The notes under the pieces were generated by a model that was not told the origin of the DNA, ran no database searches, and saw only the letters and a list, made by a program, of their open reading frames with translations. From the NCBI GenBank assembly GCA_000514715.1, contig AZWL01000001.1, forward strand, positions 1,028,316 through 1,092,315: a stretch of 64,000 nt of DNA, written 5' to 3'. The DNA comes from Streptomyces sp. CNH099. Its GTDB lineage: Bacteria; Actinomycetota; Actinomycetes; Streptomycetales; Streptomycetaceae. Made by a program: the position numbers and the translations under genes. Positions within the stretch are counted from its first letter, which is position 1, and the number at the start of each line of letters is the position of its first letter. Shown here piece by piece: positions 51,887-59,993 of this stretch.

Positions 51887-53206
51887 GTGCCGGAAACTGC
51901 GGATGCGGGCAGCCAGCGGGGGCCCCGGCGAGGCGGCCGGGTGCGCGCCCCGCGGGCCGGCTGGGGCCGGGCGCTGGCCGGCACGGGCGGACGCGCGGCC
52001 GAGGCGTACGCGGTCCCCCTGGCGGGGCTGCCGCCGGCCGCCGACGTGCCGCGCGAGGTGATCGGCGAGTCGTGGCGCCGCGCGGAGGCGCGCGGCCTGG
52101 ACCGGGAGGGCGGCCGGCCGCGGCAGGTGGGTGTCGCGGAGCTGGAGTGGCGACGGCGCACGGCGGGCGTCGGCGTCCTGCGCGACGTGCTGCGCGACGG
52201 GCTGATCCCGGCCGAGGACGGCGTGCCCGAGCACGTCGTCGTGGTCACCGACGCGGACGGCGTGGTGCTGTGGCGGGACGGGCACGGCGCGATGCTCAAG
52301 GCGGTGGACCGGATCGGCCTGGCGGAGGGCGCGAGCTGGAGCGAGGACTCCGCCGGCACCAACGGCATCGGCACCGCGCTGGCGACCGGCCACCCCGTCG
52401 GCGTCTACGGCGACGAGCACTTCCTGCGCACCTGCCGCCGGTGGAGCTGCGCCGCCGCCCCGCTGACCGACCCGCGCGACGGCCGGCTGCTGGGCGTGGT
52501 CAACGTGACCGGCCCGGCGCGGACGATGCCGACGATCTCGCTGGCGTTCGTCACCGCCGTCGGCCGGGTCGCGGAGGGCGAGTTGCGGGACCGGCACTGG
52601 ACGGCGATGGGCCGGCTGCGGGCGGTCGCGGCGCCCGTCATGGCCCGGGTCGGCGGCCGGGCGCTGGCCGTGGACGAGCACGGCTGGGCGGCGGCGGCGA
52701 CCGGCATGGTGCCGCCGGAGCGGGTGGCGCTGCCGAAGTCGCCGGCGGCCGGCGAGTGCGTGCTGCCGGGGCTGGGGCCGTGCGCGCTGGAGCCGCTGCC
52801 GGGGGGCGGGTGGCTGGTGCACATCGAGCCGGAGGGGTGCGCGCCGTCGCCGACCAGGGTGGTGCTGGACCTGACGCGGCCGGCGGCGAGCCTGTCGGTG
52901 CTGGGCGCGGCGGGCCGGTGGTCGCAGCCGGTGAGCCCGCGCCACGCGGAGCTGCTGTACCTGCTGGGGGTGCACCGCGCCGGGCTCAGCTCCACGGCGC
53001 TGGCCGACGCGCTCTTCGGCGACCCGGCGCGTACGGTGACCGTGCGGGCCGAGGTGTCCCGGCTGCGCCGGAAGTTCGCCGGGTTGCTGACCCATCGGCC
53101 GTATCGTTTCTGCGACGAGATCGACGTCCAGCTGCGACTCCCCGCCCGCCCGGCCGACCTGCTCCCCCAGTCCACGGCCCCCGCGGTCCTGGCCGCCCGC
53201 CGCTGA
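51887..53206 (+). CDS. GAF-domain transcriptional regulator (AcoR-like sensor with C-terminal DNA-binding domain)
   Basis: The GTG at 51887, after GGGGAGTGTT, gives 439 residues. The GAF segment has the phrases VVVVTDADGVVLWRDGHGAM, LAEGASWSEDSAGTNGIGTA, LATGHPVGVYGDEHFL and APLTDPRDGRLLGVVNVTGP, typical of the AcoR/aldehyde-dehydrogenase regulators of actinobacteria. There is no AAA+ sigma-54 domain. The C-terminal segment (about 360-410; LYLLGVHRAGLSSTALADAL, RAEVSRLRRKFAGLLTHRPY) is a winged-helix-like DNA-binding domain. It has no adjacent aldehyde dehydrogenase, its usual partner. Confidence 0.8.
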   Translation: MPETADAGSQRGPRRGGRVRAPRAGWGRALAGTGGRAAEAYAVPLAGLPPAADVPREVIGESWRRAEARGLDREGGRPRQVGVAELEWRRRTAGVGVLRDVLRDGLIPAEDGVPEHVVVVTDADGVVLWRDGHGAMLKAVDRIGLAEGASWSEDSAGTNGIGTALATGHPVGVYGDEHFLRTCRRWSCAAAPLTDPRDGRLLGVVNVTGPARTMPTISLAFVTAVGRVAEGELRDRHWTAMGRLRAVAAPVMARVGGRALAVDEHGWAAAATGMVPPERVALPKSPAAGECVLPGLGPCALEPLPGGGWLVHIEPEGCAPSPTRVVLDLTRPAASLSVLGAAGRWSQPVSPRHAELLYLLGVHRAGLSSTALADALFGDPARTVTVRAEVSRLRRKFAGLLTHRPYRFCDEIDVQLRLPARPADLLPQSTAPAVLAARR

Positions 53207-53268
53207 GCCCGCCCGTGCGGAGGTATGCGCCCCCGCCCGCCCCGGCCCCCCGTCCCCTGGTCGTCCGC

Positions 53269-53655
53269 TCACCCCGCGCGCTTGAGGTGCCCGGCAACCC
53301 GGTCGCGCAGCAGCTCGTACTCCTCGCGCAGCCGCGCGATCCGAGGTGGCCGGGCTATGACCACGCCCTCGGTGACGATCTCCTCGGGGCGGAACTGCTC
53401 GCGGGTGAGGTCTACCTCGACGCCCATGCCCAGCCGGTTCCACCAGTGGTAGTCCGTGCGCCGCCCGTCCACCAGCACCTCCCCGCGCAGCAGCTCGCCG
53501 CCCAGCAGGTCGTTGACCACCAGCGCGGTGGTGCCGCACTGGTCGCGGGCGGGGTTCCCGGGAGTCCAGTGCGCCCGGAACTCGGGCGTGCACGTGTCGG
53601 CGCCCCAACTGCTGCGAACCGCACGCTCGATGTCGGTGAGAAGCAACGGATTCAT
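53269..53655 (-). CDS. YunG-family protein
   Basis: The ATG at 53655 gives 128 residues. The core CGTTALVVNDLLGGELLRGE, HWWNRLGMGVEVDLTREQF and the C-terminal RDRVAGHLKRA match the YunG family of unknown function, found in bacteria beside transcription or stress genes. The Cys (C40) is at the family's usual position. It precedes a compositionally atypical block. Confidence 0.8.
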   Translation of the reverse strand: MNPLLLTDIERAVRSSWGADTCTPEFRAHWTPGNPARDQCGTTALVVNDLLGGELLRGEVLVDGRRTDYHWWNRLGMGVEVDLTREQFRPEEIVTEGVVIARPPRIARLREEYELLRDRVAGHLKRAG

Positions 53656-53726
53656 GCCGGCATCCTCACATCCGCCACCGACAACCCCGGGCCCTTGCTC
53701 ACCCGGCCAGCGGGCGTACGGGGTGG

Positions 53727-54290
53727 TCAGGCGGGTCGAGCCAGGGGAACCGCGGTGCGGGGTGACGGTGAGCCCTCATCGGTCCACACCGGGGCGGCCG
53801 TGATCACAGCCCACACGCACTTGCCGACCCCGCCGCGCTCCGCAACGCCCCACCGCGCAGACAGCTCGTCCACCAGCGTCAGCCCGTAGCCACCGGACCC
53901 ATCCGGCACCCGCGGCACCGGCCACTCGTCCGAGGCGTCGTGCACCTCGATACGCACCCCGTCCGCCGACGGGACGAACCGGGTGTGCACCTCCCGCCCG
54001 GGCGGTACGCGCGCATGCACCACCGCATTCGTAACCAGCTCCGACAGCACCACCACCGCCGCGAACTCCAACTCGGCCATGCCCCACCGGGCCAGCGACT
54101 TACGCAACTGGGCCCGCGCCAACCCGACACACCGCCGGTGCCGGGTCCAGTACCACTTCACCGCCTGTCCGTCCGTGTTCTTGAGCTGGCTGGTGCCATC
54201 GGGATCTGCGCCTGGGCCCGGTGCAGGCACCGACCCGTCCGGGGTTGCCGCTGACACATGGGGGCCGGAGACCCGTTGGATAAGATTCAT
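53727..54290 (-). CDS. SpoIIAB/RsbW-like ATP-binding regulatory protein
   Basis: The ATG at 54290 gives 187 residues. After ~45 disordered residues, the GHKL ATPase domain reads LARAQLRKSLARWGMAELEF, AAVVVLSELVTNAVVHARVP (N-box), IEVHDASDEWPVPRVPDGSG (D-box) and GYGLTLVDELSARWGVAERG (G-box). This is the streptomycete HATPase_c_2 family of anti-sigma-factor-like kinases. No anti-sigma-factor antagonist or DUF397 partner is adjacent. It is divergent from the aminotransferase gene (start 54444). No clear ribosome site. Confidence 0.85.
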   Translation of the reverse strand: MNLIQRVSGPHVSAATPDGSVPAPGPGADPDGTSQLKNTDGQAVKWYWTRHRRCVGLARAQLRKSLARWGMAELEFAAVVVLSELVTNAVVHARVPPGREVHTRFVPSADGVRIEVHDASDEWPVPRVPDGSGGYGLTLVDELSARWGVAERGGVGKCVWAVITAAPVWTDEGSPSPRTAVPLARPA

Positions 54291-54443
54291 GTGCGGTCCA
54301 AGGTGAGAAATCTGGGCAGGTCACCAGGCTGGCCCCACCAAGGGATTGCGGGAATGTACGAACACCGCTCCAGCACTGAACTTTCACTGCACAAGGTCAG
54401 TCAATCCGAGAAGTGCCACGGCAGGGAGTGCCAGACTGTGGCC

Positions 54444-55229
54444 ATGGCTGAACTGGACGGCGTCCCGGTGGATCCCGGCAATCTCCAAGCGCTTGCGCTG
54501 ACGAACTACGGTCACTTCACCTCCATGCGGGTGGACGATCACAAGGTTCGTGGTCTGTCTCTGCACCTTGACCGCCTGGTCCGGGACTGCCGGGTCGTCT
54601 TCGCGACGGAGCTGGACCGCCAACGGGTTCGGGAGCTTGTACGGCAGGCGGTGGGCACGAGGCGCGGGTCCTTCGTGGTACGCGTCACGGTCTTCGACCC
54701 CGATCTCGAAATGGGTCACCCCGGCGCGGAGGCCGAGCCGCGCGTCCTCGTCACCCACCGCGCCACGTCGGCAGTGCCCCTCCCTCCGCTACGAGTGAAG
54801 TCCTTCCCCTATCAGCGGGACCTTCCGGCGGTGAAGCACATCGGTCTCTTCGGGCAGTTGCGCCTGCGACGTGAGGCGCAGCGGGCAGGATTCGACGACG
54901 CGCTCTTCACCGACGCGATCTCCGGTCTCGTCTCCGAAGGCGGCACATGGAACATCGGATTCATCGATGAACACGGTCGGGCGATCTGGCCGAAGGCCGA
55001 CGTGCTTCCCGGTGTGACGGCGCACCTGCTGAGTGAGGCGCAGGGGGAGATGGTCACCGAGCCGGTCACTCTCACGGGGTTGCCCACCATAAGAGCTGCA
55101 TTCGCTACCAACACCACTGTCGGAGTCCGGCCGATCAGCGTCATTGACGGGCTGGATCTCGCGGCTGACCACCCGACCCTGGAGATCCTTCGGCGGCGGT
55201 ACCAGGAGATCCCGGGTGAACCGCTCTGA
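54444..55229 (+). CDS. class IV aminotransferase-family protein
   Basis: The ATG at 54444 gives 261 residues; GTG at 54438 sits nine bases after GGGAG and is a good alternative. The fold-type IV PLP domain includes VRGLSLHLDRLVRDCRVVFA, the Schiff-base Lys in AVKHIGLFGQLRLRREAQRA and DALFTDAISGLVSEGGTWNI. The cofactor loop is VLPGVTAHLLSE. Members include branched-chain aminotransferase, D-amino-acid aminotransferase and ADC lyase; substrate is not assignable here. Base composition is visibly less GC-rich than the flanking genes. It lies 36 bp before the XRE-SUMF1 gene and is probably cotranscribed. Confidence 0.82.
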   Translation: MAELDGVPVDPGNLQALALTNYGHFTSMRVDDHKVRGLSLHLDRLVRDCRVVFATELDRQRVRELVRQAVGTRRGSFVVRVTVFDPDLEMGHPGAEAEPRVLVTHRATSAVPLPPLRVKSFPYQRDLPAVKHIGLFGQLRLRREAQRAGFDDALFTDAISGLVSEGGTWNIGFIDEHGRAIWPKADVLPGVTAHLLSEAQGEMVTEPVTLTGLPTIRAAFATNTTVGVRPISVIDGLDLAADHPTLEILRRRYQEIPGEPL

Positions 55230-55265
55230 TATGCACCGCACAGCTCCGGCCGAAGAGGAGGCCAC

Positions 55266-56204
55266 GTGACTCTCGTCACCCGGTGGACCGGCCTTGAGGT
55301 CCGAGCGTTACGTGAAGCGAAGCGCATGAGCATCGTCGCATTCGCGGAGCACCTGGGCGTCAGTCCCCGCATGGTGTCCAAGTGGGAAGCCGGCCGGGAA
55401 GGTATCGTCCCACGGCCGGTGAACCAAGCGGCTCTGGATTCCTCACTGGCCGCTTCAGGGGCTGATACGCAGGGCCGGTTCGTGCAGCTGACCGCGCCAC
55501 CTCCCGCACCCGGGGTCCCCGGCCAGGTGTCGGAAGCAGAGCTGCTTGCGCTCCCGGACAAGCCGGTCCGGCACCCTGTGGACGGCAAGCTGATGACCGT
55601 GGTCAGGGAAGGCGTGTACCTCAGCGGATCAGGGCTGGACCCGTTGTGGCTCGGCGGCTATTACATCGACGTCTTCCCGGTCACGAACGCGGACTATGCA
55701 CGTTTCCTGGCGGCGACCCATCATCCTGCACCAGAGCACTGGGAAAAGGGCCGCTGTCCAGATCGGCTCTTTGACCACCCTGTGGTCTGGGTCACTTGGC
55801 GTGATGCTGCAGCATACGCCGCTTGGGCCGACAAACGGCTGCCGACCAACGACCAATGGGAGAAGGCGGCCCGGGGAACAAGCGGCAGTATTTATCCATG
55901 GGGTGACCAGGAGACCGCGGCCAAGTGCAACGTGAAGGAGGCTGGGATCGGCCATACCACCCCCGTCAGCCGCTACCAGAGCGGGGTGTCTCCCTTCGGG
56001 GTCTACGACATGTGCGGCAACACGTGGGAGTGGTGTTCGTCGCAGACCAGCCCGAACCGGTACGAGCTCAAGGGCTCCGCGTTCACCTCGCCCTTTGCCC
56101 GCTCCATGCCTTCGATGTTCAATGACGCCGCACTGGACATGCGGGACGATGACACCGGCTTCCGCTGTGTTGCTCGGATCGACCAACTGGGCAAACCCGA
56201 CTGA
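55266..56204 (+). CDS. XRE-type HTH fused to formylglycine-generating-enzyme-like (SUMF1) domain
   Basis: The GTG at 55266, preceded by GAAGAGGAGGCCAC, gives 312 residues. The N-terminal XRE/Cro HTH (about 8-50) has ALREAKRMSIVAFAEHLGVS and PRMVSKWEAGRE. A linker (50-110) follows. The FGE/C-lectin-like domain (about 113-305) has LGGYYIDVFPVTNADYARFL, VVWVTWRDAAAYAAWADKRL, PTNDQWEKAARGTSGSIYPW, GVYDMCGNTWEWCSS and DDTGFRCVARI. The two cysteines expected in the catalytic hairpin of true FGE are absent (it reads GSAFTSPFARSMPS). L15 is encoded by TTA (55308-55310), a rare codon read by bldA in Streptomyces. Confidence 0.83.
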   Translation: MTLVTRWTGLEVRALREAKRMSIVAFAEHLGVSPRMVSKWEAGREGIVPRPVNQAALDSSLAASGADTQGRFVQLTAPPPAPGVPGQVSEAELLALPDKPVRHPVDGKLMTVVREGVYLSGSGLDPLWLGGYYIDVFPVTNADYARFLAATHHPAPEHWEKGRCPDRLFDHPVVWVTWRDAAAYAAWADKRLPTNDQWEKAARGTSGSIYPWGDQETAAKCNVKEAGIGHTTPVSRYQSGVSPFGVYDMCGNTWEWCSSQTSPNRYELKGSAFTSPFARSMPSMFNDAALDMRDDDTGFRCVARIDQLGKPD

Positions 56205-56227
56205 GCAGCTTCAGGCGCCCCGGCGCG

Positions 56228-56983
56228 TTACGCCGACAGCGGCAGCGGCGCCGCCGTCCGCGCCTCGTCGTACCGCCGGGCCAGCAGTTCCGCCAGCTCC
56301 GGGGCCGCGCCCAGCACCGGCGCGAGCACGTCCGCCCGGGACTCGGCCGCACCGTGCACGATGCGGTCGGGCAGGAAGCCCGGGGCGATGACGTACGGGG
56401 CGACCGCCACCCGTTCGGCGCCGTCCGCGCGCAGGGCGCGGACGGCGTCCGCCGTACGGGGTGGAGCCGCGGAGGCGAACGCGGGCCGCACGGCGCACCA
56501 TCCCGCGGTGCGCCGCCACTCCCGCGCGGTCTCGGCGACGCTCGCGATCGCCTCCGGGTCGGAGGAGCCCGCCGCGGCCAGCACGACGCCCGTGCGGGCC
56601 CGTTCGGCGGGCAGGTGCAGCCCGGCCGCCGCCATCCGGCGGTCCAGCGCCGCCGTCAGCAGCGCGTCCGGGCCCAGTACGCCGCCCTGCACCACGCGCA
56701 GCCGCGGCAGCGCGGCGCGTACCTCGTCCAGCACGGCCGGGATGTCGGACTTGGCGTGGAAGGCGCGGGCCAGCAGCAGCGGCAGCGCGACGACGTCCCG
56801 TACGCCCTCGTCGTGCAGCCGGCGCAGCGCCCGCGGCACGCGCGGGGCGCAGTGGTCCAGATAGCCGACCTCCACCCGCGCGTGCGGCCGCGCCGCCGCC
56901 ACCCGCGCCGCGAGCGCGGCGACGGTGGCGGCGTGCCGCGGGTCGCGGCTGCCGTGGGCGACGATCAGCAGTACGGGATGCAT
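56228..56983 (-). CDS. sirohydrochlorin chelatase-like protein
   Basis: The ATG at 56983 gives 251 residues. The CbiX/SirB fold is duplicated: the N-terminal half starts VLLIVAHGSRDPRHAATVAA with active-site His (HGS), then the second half begins around residue 115 and contains GVVLAAAGSSDPEAIASVAE (AAGSSD where HGS would be expected) and YVIAPGFLPDRI. It inserts iron (siroheme) or cobalt into sirohydrochlorin. It lies beside the siroheme sulfite reductase, so siroheme is the likely product. It is 89 bp downstream of cysH on the same strand. Confidence 0.85.
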   Translation of the reverse strand: MHPVLLIVAHGSRDPRHAATVAALAARVAAARPHARVEVGYLDHCAPRVPRALRRLHDEGVRDVVALPLLLARAFHAKSDIPAVLDEVRAALPRLRVVQGGVLGPDALLTAALDRRMAAAGLHLPAERARTGVVLAAAGSSDPEAIASVAETAREWRRTAGWCAVRPAFASAAPPRTADAVRALRADGAERVAVAPYVIAPGFLPDRIVHGAAESRADVLAPVLGAAPELAELLARRYDEARTAAPLPLSA

Positions 56984-57072
56984 GGCTCGCAAAGGCTAGG
57001 ACGGTCCGGTTGGGGAACGGTTGGGCGGCTCGGGGACGGGGCGGGCCGCGCCGGGCGGCGGCGCGGCCGGGC

Positions 57073-57777
57073 TCAGACGTTGATGCCGCACTCTGTCTTG
57101 GCGAAGCCCGCCCAGCGGCCCGCGCGGGCGTCCTCGCCGGGGGCGACCCGGCGGGTGCAGGGCGCGCAGCCGATGGAGGGGTAGCCGTCGGCCAGCAGCG
57201 GGTTGGTGAGCACGCCGTGCTCGGCGACGTAGTTCTGCACGTCCGCCTCGGACCAGCGGGCGATCGGCGAGACCTTCACCTTGCGCCGCTTGGCGTCCCA
57301 GCCGACGACCGGGGTGTCCGCGCGCGTGGGCGACTCGTCGCGGCGCAGTCCGGTGGCCCAGGCGTCGTACGCGGCGAGGCCGTCCTCCAGCGGCTGCATC
57401 TTGCGCAGCGCGCAGCACAGGTCGGGGTTGCGCTCGTACAGCCGCGGGCCGTACTCGGCGTCCTGCTCCGCGACCGTCAGCCGGGGCGTGAGCGAGACGA
57501 CGTTGACGTCCATCACGGCGGCGACCGCGTCGCGGGTGCCTATGGTCTCGGGGAAGTGGTAGCCGGTGTCGAGGAACAGGACGTCGACGCCCGGCAGGAC
57601 GCGGGACGCCAGGTGCGCGACGACCATGTCCTGCATGGACGAGGTGACGCAGAAGCGCTTGCCGAAGGTGTCCGCCGCCCAGCGCACGATCTCCAGCGCG
57701 GGGGCGTCCTCCAGTTCGCGGCCGGCCCGCTCGGCAAGCGCCGCGGTATCCGTGTCCGCGTCTTCGATGACCGTCAT
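57073..57777 (-). CDS. cysH: assimilatory APS reductase (phosphoadenylyl/adenylyl-sulfate reductase)
   Basis: The ATG at 57777 gives 234 residues. PAPS-reductase/ATP-sulfurylase fold: CVTSSMQDMVVAHLASRVLP, VDVLFLDTGYHFPETI. The 4Fe-4S ligands CC (NPDLCCALRK) and CxxC (IGCAPCTRRV) are both present, marking APS rather than PAPS specificity in the family. The redox Cys is in KTECGINV at the C-terminus. The start overlaps the Zn-ribbon gene stop by 4 nt. Confidence 0.92.
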   Translation of the reverse strand: MTVIEDADTDTAALAERAGRELEDAPALEIVRWAADTFGKRFCVTSSMQDMVVAHLASRVLPGVDVLFLDTGYHFPETIGTRDAVAAVMDVNVVSLTPRLTVAEQDAEYGPRLYERNPDLCCALRKMQPLEDGLAAYDAWATGLRRDESPTRADTPVVGWDAKRRKVKVSPIARWSEADVQNYVAEHGVLTNPLLADGYPSIGCAPCTRRVAPGEDARAGRWAGFAKTECGINV

Positions 57778-57956
57778 CGGTGGTGGTTCCCTCCATCGCT
57801 GTCGGAACGCAGGCCGTCGGCCAGCAGCCCGAGGAACGAGAGCTTGAGTGCGCGATTGCAGGACCTGCACTCCCACGTGGCGTGCCCCTCCGCGGCGGGA
57901 CGCAGGTCCTCGTCGCCGCAGTACGGGCAGTAGAACGGCGCCGCGCGCCCGCTCAC
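57774..57956 (-). CDS. small zinc-ribbon protein of the sulfite reductase operon
   Basis: The GTG at 57956 gives 60 residues. Two CxxC pairs (FYCPYCGDED and WECRSCNRAL) form a zinc ribbon, followed by a hydrophobic helix (KLSFLGLLADGL). It overlaps the sulfite reductase stop by GTGA and the cysH start by ATGA, so all three are translated as a unit. A redox or electron-transfer/assembly role in sulfite reduction is plausible but unproven. Confidence 0.8.
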   Translation of the reverse strand: MSGRAAPFYCPYCGDEDLRPAAEGHATWECRSCNRALKLSFLGLLADGLRSDSDGGNHHR

Positions 57957-59647
57957 CGGAGGTCCTCCTCGCCGGCGCGCGCCGCCCACTGGGCGAACCG
58001 CTCGCCCTCCGCGCGCCCGGCGGAGTAGCGGGTGAGCACGCGCTCGACGTAGTCGGGGAGCTGCTCCGCGGTGACCTTCAGGCCGCGCACCTTGCGGCCG
58101 AAGCCCGGGTCCAGCCCGAGGCCGCCGCCGAGGTGGACCTGGTAGCCCTCGACCTGCTCGCCGTTCTCGTCGGTGACCAGCTGCCCCTTGAGCCCGATGT
58201 CCGCCACCTGGATACGGGCGCAGGAGTTCGGGCAGCCGTTGACGTTGATGGTGATCGGCTCGTCGAAGCCGGGCAGCCGCCGCTCCAGCTCGTCGACCAG
58301 CGCCGCGCCGCGGGCCTTCGTCTCGACGATCGCCAGCTTGCAGAACTCGATGCCGGTGCAGGCCATCGTGCCGCGCCGGAACGCCGACGGCGCGACCTGC
58401 AGGTCCAGCGCCGCCAGCGCCTCGCGCAGCGGCTCGACCCGGTCCTCCTCGACGTCGAGGATGAGCATCTTCTGCTCGACGGTGGTGCGGAGCCGGTCGG
58501 AGCCGTGCTGCGCGGCCAGCTCGGCGATCTTCGTCAGCGTGCCGCCGTCGACGCGGCCGACCCGGGAGGCGAAGCCCACGTAGTAGCGGCCGTCGCGCTG
58601 CCGGTGCACCCCGATGTGGTCGCGCCAGCGCTCGGCGGGCACCGTGGGCTCGGGGCCGTCGGCGAGCGTGCGCAGCAGGTACTCGTCCTCCAGCACCCGG
58701 CGGAACCTGTCCGGGCCCCAGTCCGCGAGCAGGTACTTCAGCCGGGCCCGGTTGCGCAGCCGGCGGTAGCCGTAGTCGCGGAAGATCCCCACGACGGCCT
58801 CGAAGACGTCCGGCACATCCGCCAGCGACGCCCAGGCCCCGAGCCGTTCCCCCAGCCTGGGGTTGGTGGACAGCCCGCCGCCGACCCAGACGTCGAAGCC
58901 CGGGCCCAGCTCCGGGTGCTCGACGCCGACGAAGGCGACGTCGTTGATCTCGTGGACGACGTCCAGGAGCGGGGAGCCGGAGACCGCGCCCTTGAACTTG
59001 CGGGGGAGGTTGGAGTACGCCGGGTTGCCGACGATGCGCCGCTGGATCTCCTCGATGGCCGGGGTGCCGTCGATGATCTCGTCCGCGGCGATGCCGGCGA
59101 CCGGGGAGCCGAGGACGACACGCGGGACGTCGCCGCACGCCTCGGTGGTGGACAGGCCCACGGACTCCAGCCGGCGCCAGATCTCCGGGACGTCCTCGAT
59201 GCGGATCCAGTGCAGCTGGATGTTCTGCCGGTCGGTGAGGTCCGCGGTGCCCCGGGCGAACTCCTGCGAGATCTCGCCGATCGTCCGCAGCTGGGTGACC
59301 GTCAGCCGGCCGCCGTCGACGCGGATGCGGAGCATGAAGTGCTCGTCGTCCAGCTCGTGTGGCTCCAGGATCGCCGTCTTGCCGCCGTCGATGCCGGGCT
59401 TGCGCTGGGTGTACAACCCCCACCAGCGCATCCGGCCGCGCAGGTCGGCGGGGTCGATGGAGTCGAAGCCGCGCTTGGAGTAGATCGTCTCAATGCGTGT
59501 CCGCACATTGAGACCGTCGTCGTCCTTCTTGAACTGCTCGTTGGCGTTGAGCGGCGTGAAGTGGCCGGCGGCCCACTGGCCTTCGCCGCGGTGGCGACCG
59601 GCCTTGCGGCGTCCGGCCGCGGTGGGGCGCGAGGAGGAGTTAGCCAT
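57953..59647 (-). CDS. sir: siroheme-dependent nitrite/sulfite reductase (probably sulfite reductase)
   Basis: The protein has 564 residues. Ferredoxin-like half domains (FMLRIRVDGGRLTVTQLRTI, DLTDRQNIQLHWIRIEDVPE) alternate with the two 4Fe-4S/siroheme domains. The cluster ligands lie in MACTGIEFCKLAIVET (about 427) and NVNGCPNSCARIQVADIGLK (about 463). The Cys pattern is the ferredoxin-type reductase. Co-location with cysH and sirohydrochlorin chelatase favours sulfite over nitrite. An upstream leader peptide (59816-59875) probably controls it. Confidence 0.92.
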   Translation of the reverse strand: MANSSSRPTAAGRRKAGRHRGEGQWAAGHFTPLNANEQFKKDDDGLNVRTRIETIYSKRGFDSIDPADLRGRMRWWGLYTQRKPGIDGGKTAILEPHELDDEHFMLRIRVDGGRLTVTQLRTIGEISQEFARGTADLTDRQNIQLHWIRIEDVPEIWRRLESVGLSTTEACGDVPRVVLGSPVAGIAADEIIDGTPAIEEIQRRIVGNPAYSNLPRKFKGAVSGSPLLDVVHEINDVAFVGVEHPELGPGFDVWVGGGLSTNPRLGERLGAWASLADVPDVFEAVVGIFRDYGYRRLRNRARLKYLLADWGPDRFRRVLEDEYLLRTLADGPEPTVPAERWRDHIGVHRQRDGRYYVGFASRVGRVDGGTLTKIAELAAQHGSDRLRTTVEQKMLILDVEEDRVEPLREALAALDLQVAPSAFRRGTMACTGIEFCKLAIVETKARGAALVDELERRLPGFDEPITINVNGCPNSCARIQVADIGLKGQLVTDENGEQVEGYQVHLGGGLGLDPGFGRKVRGLKVTAEQLPDYVERVLTRYSAGRAEGERFAQWAARAGEEDLR

Positions 59648-59815
59648 GGCAGGGGTGTCCTTAAGGCAAGCGAGGTGGCCGGCCGGGGTTGCGCACGAAC
59701 CTGTGTGACCTGCGTGAACGGTTCTCCAGCAGGGCGGCTGAGCAGGGGCGCGCGCAAGCGTCCGCGACGGTGGGGACGGCTGGGCGGCGGCGGGAGGTCG
59801 GCGGTGCTGTGACTT

Positions 59816-59875
59816 TCAGCCCGCCGGACAGATGGCGCTGGACATGCGGCCGAGATCGACGTGACGCCGACTCAC
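59816..59875 (-). CDS. cysteine-responsive-type leader peptide (19 residues)
   Basis: On the minus strand, GTG at 59875 opens a 19-codon frame: M-S-R-R-H-V-D-L-G-R-M-S-S-A-I-C-P-A-G. Its GGAG lies eight bases upstream. The pattern R-H-(V/I)-D-L-x-R-x-S-S-A-(I/L)-C is the one I associate with actinobacterial putative leader peptides before sulfur genes. It precedes the sulfite reductase by 168 bp and probably acts as an attenuator that senses cysteine availability through the Cys codon. ATG at 59899 is an alternative, less well supported start. Confidence 0.7.
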   Translation of the reverse strand: MSRRHVDLGRMSSAICPAG

Positions 59876-59993
59876 CAGGGCGACTCCAGCTCGATCCATG
59901 AAGAGAGCGTGGCATGGGGTGCCGCGGATCGTCCACAGTAATCCGCCATGCGGACAATGCAGTCTCGGTATGTGGACATCCGGCCGTGCGGCG

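Noticed and set aside
55950..56204. The SUMF1 C-terminus as a diversity-generating retroelement variable region
   Set aside because: No template repeat, reverse transcriptase or adenine-biased substitutions are visible in the window.
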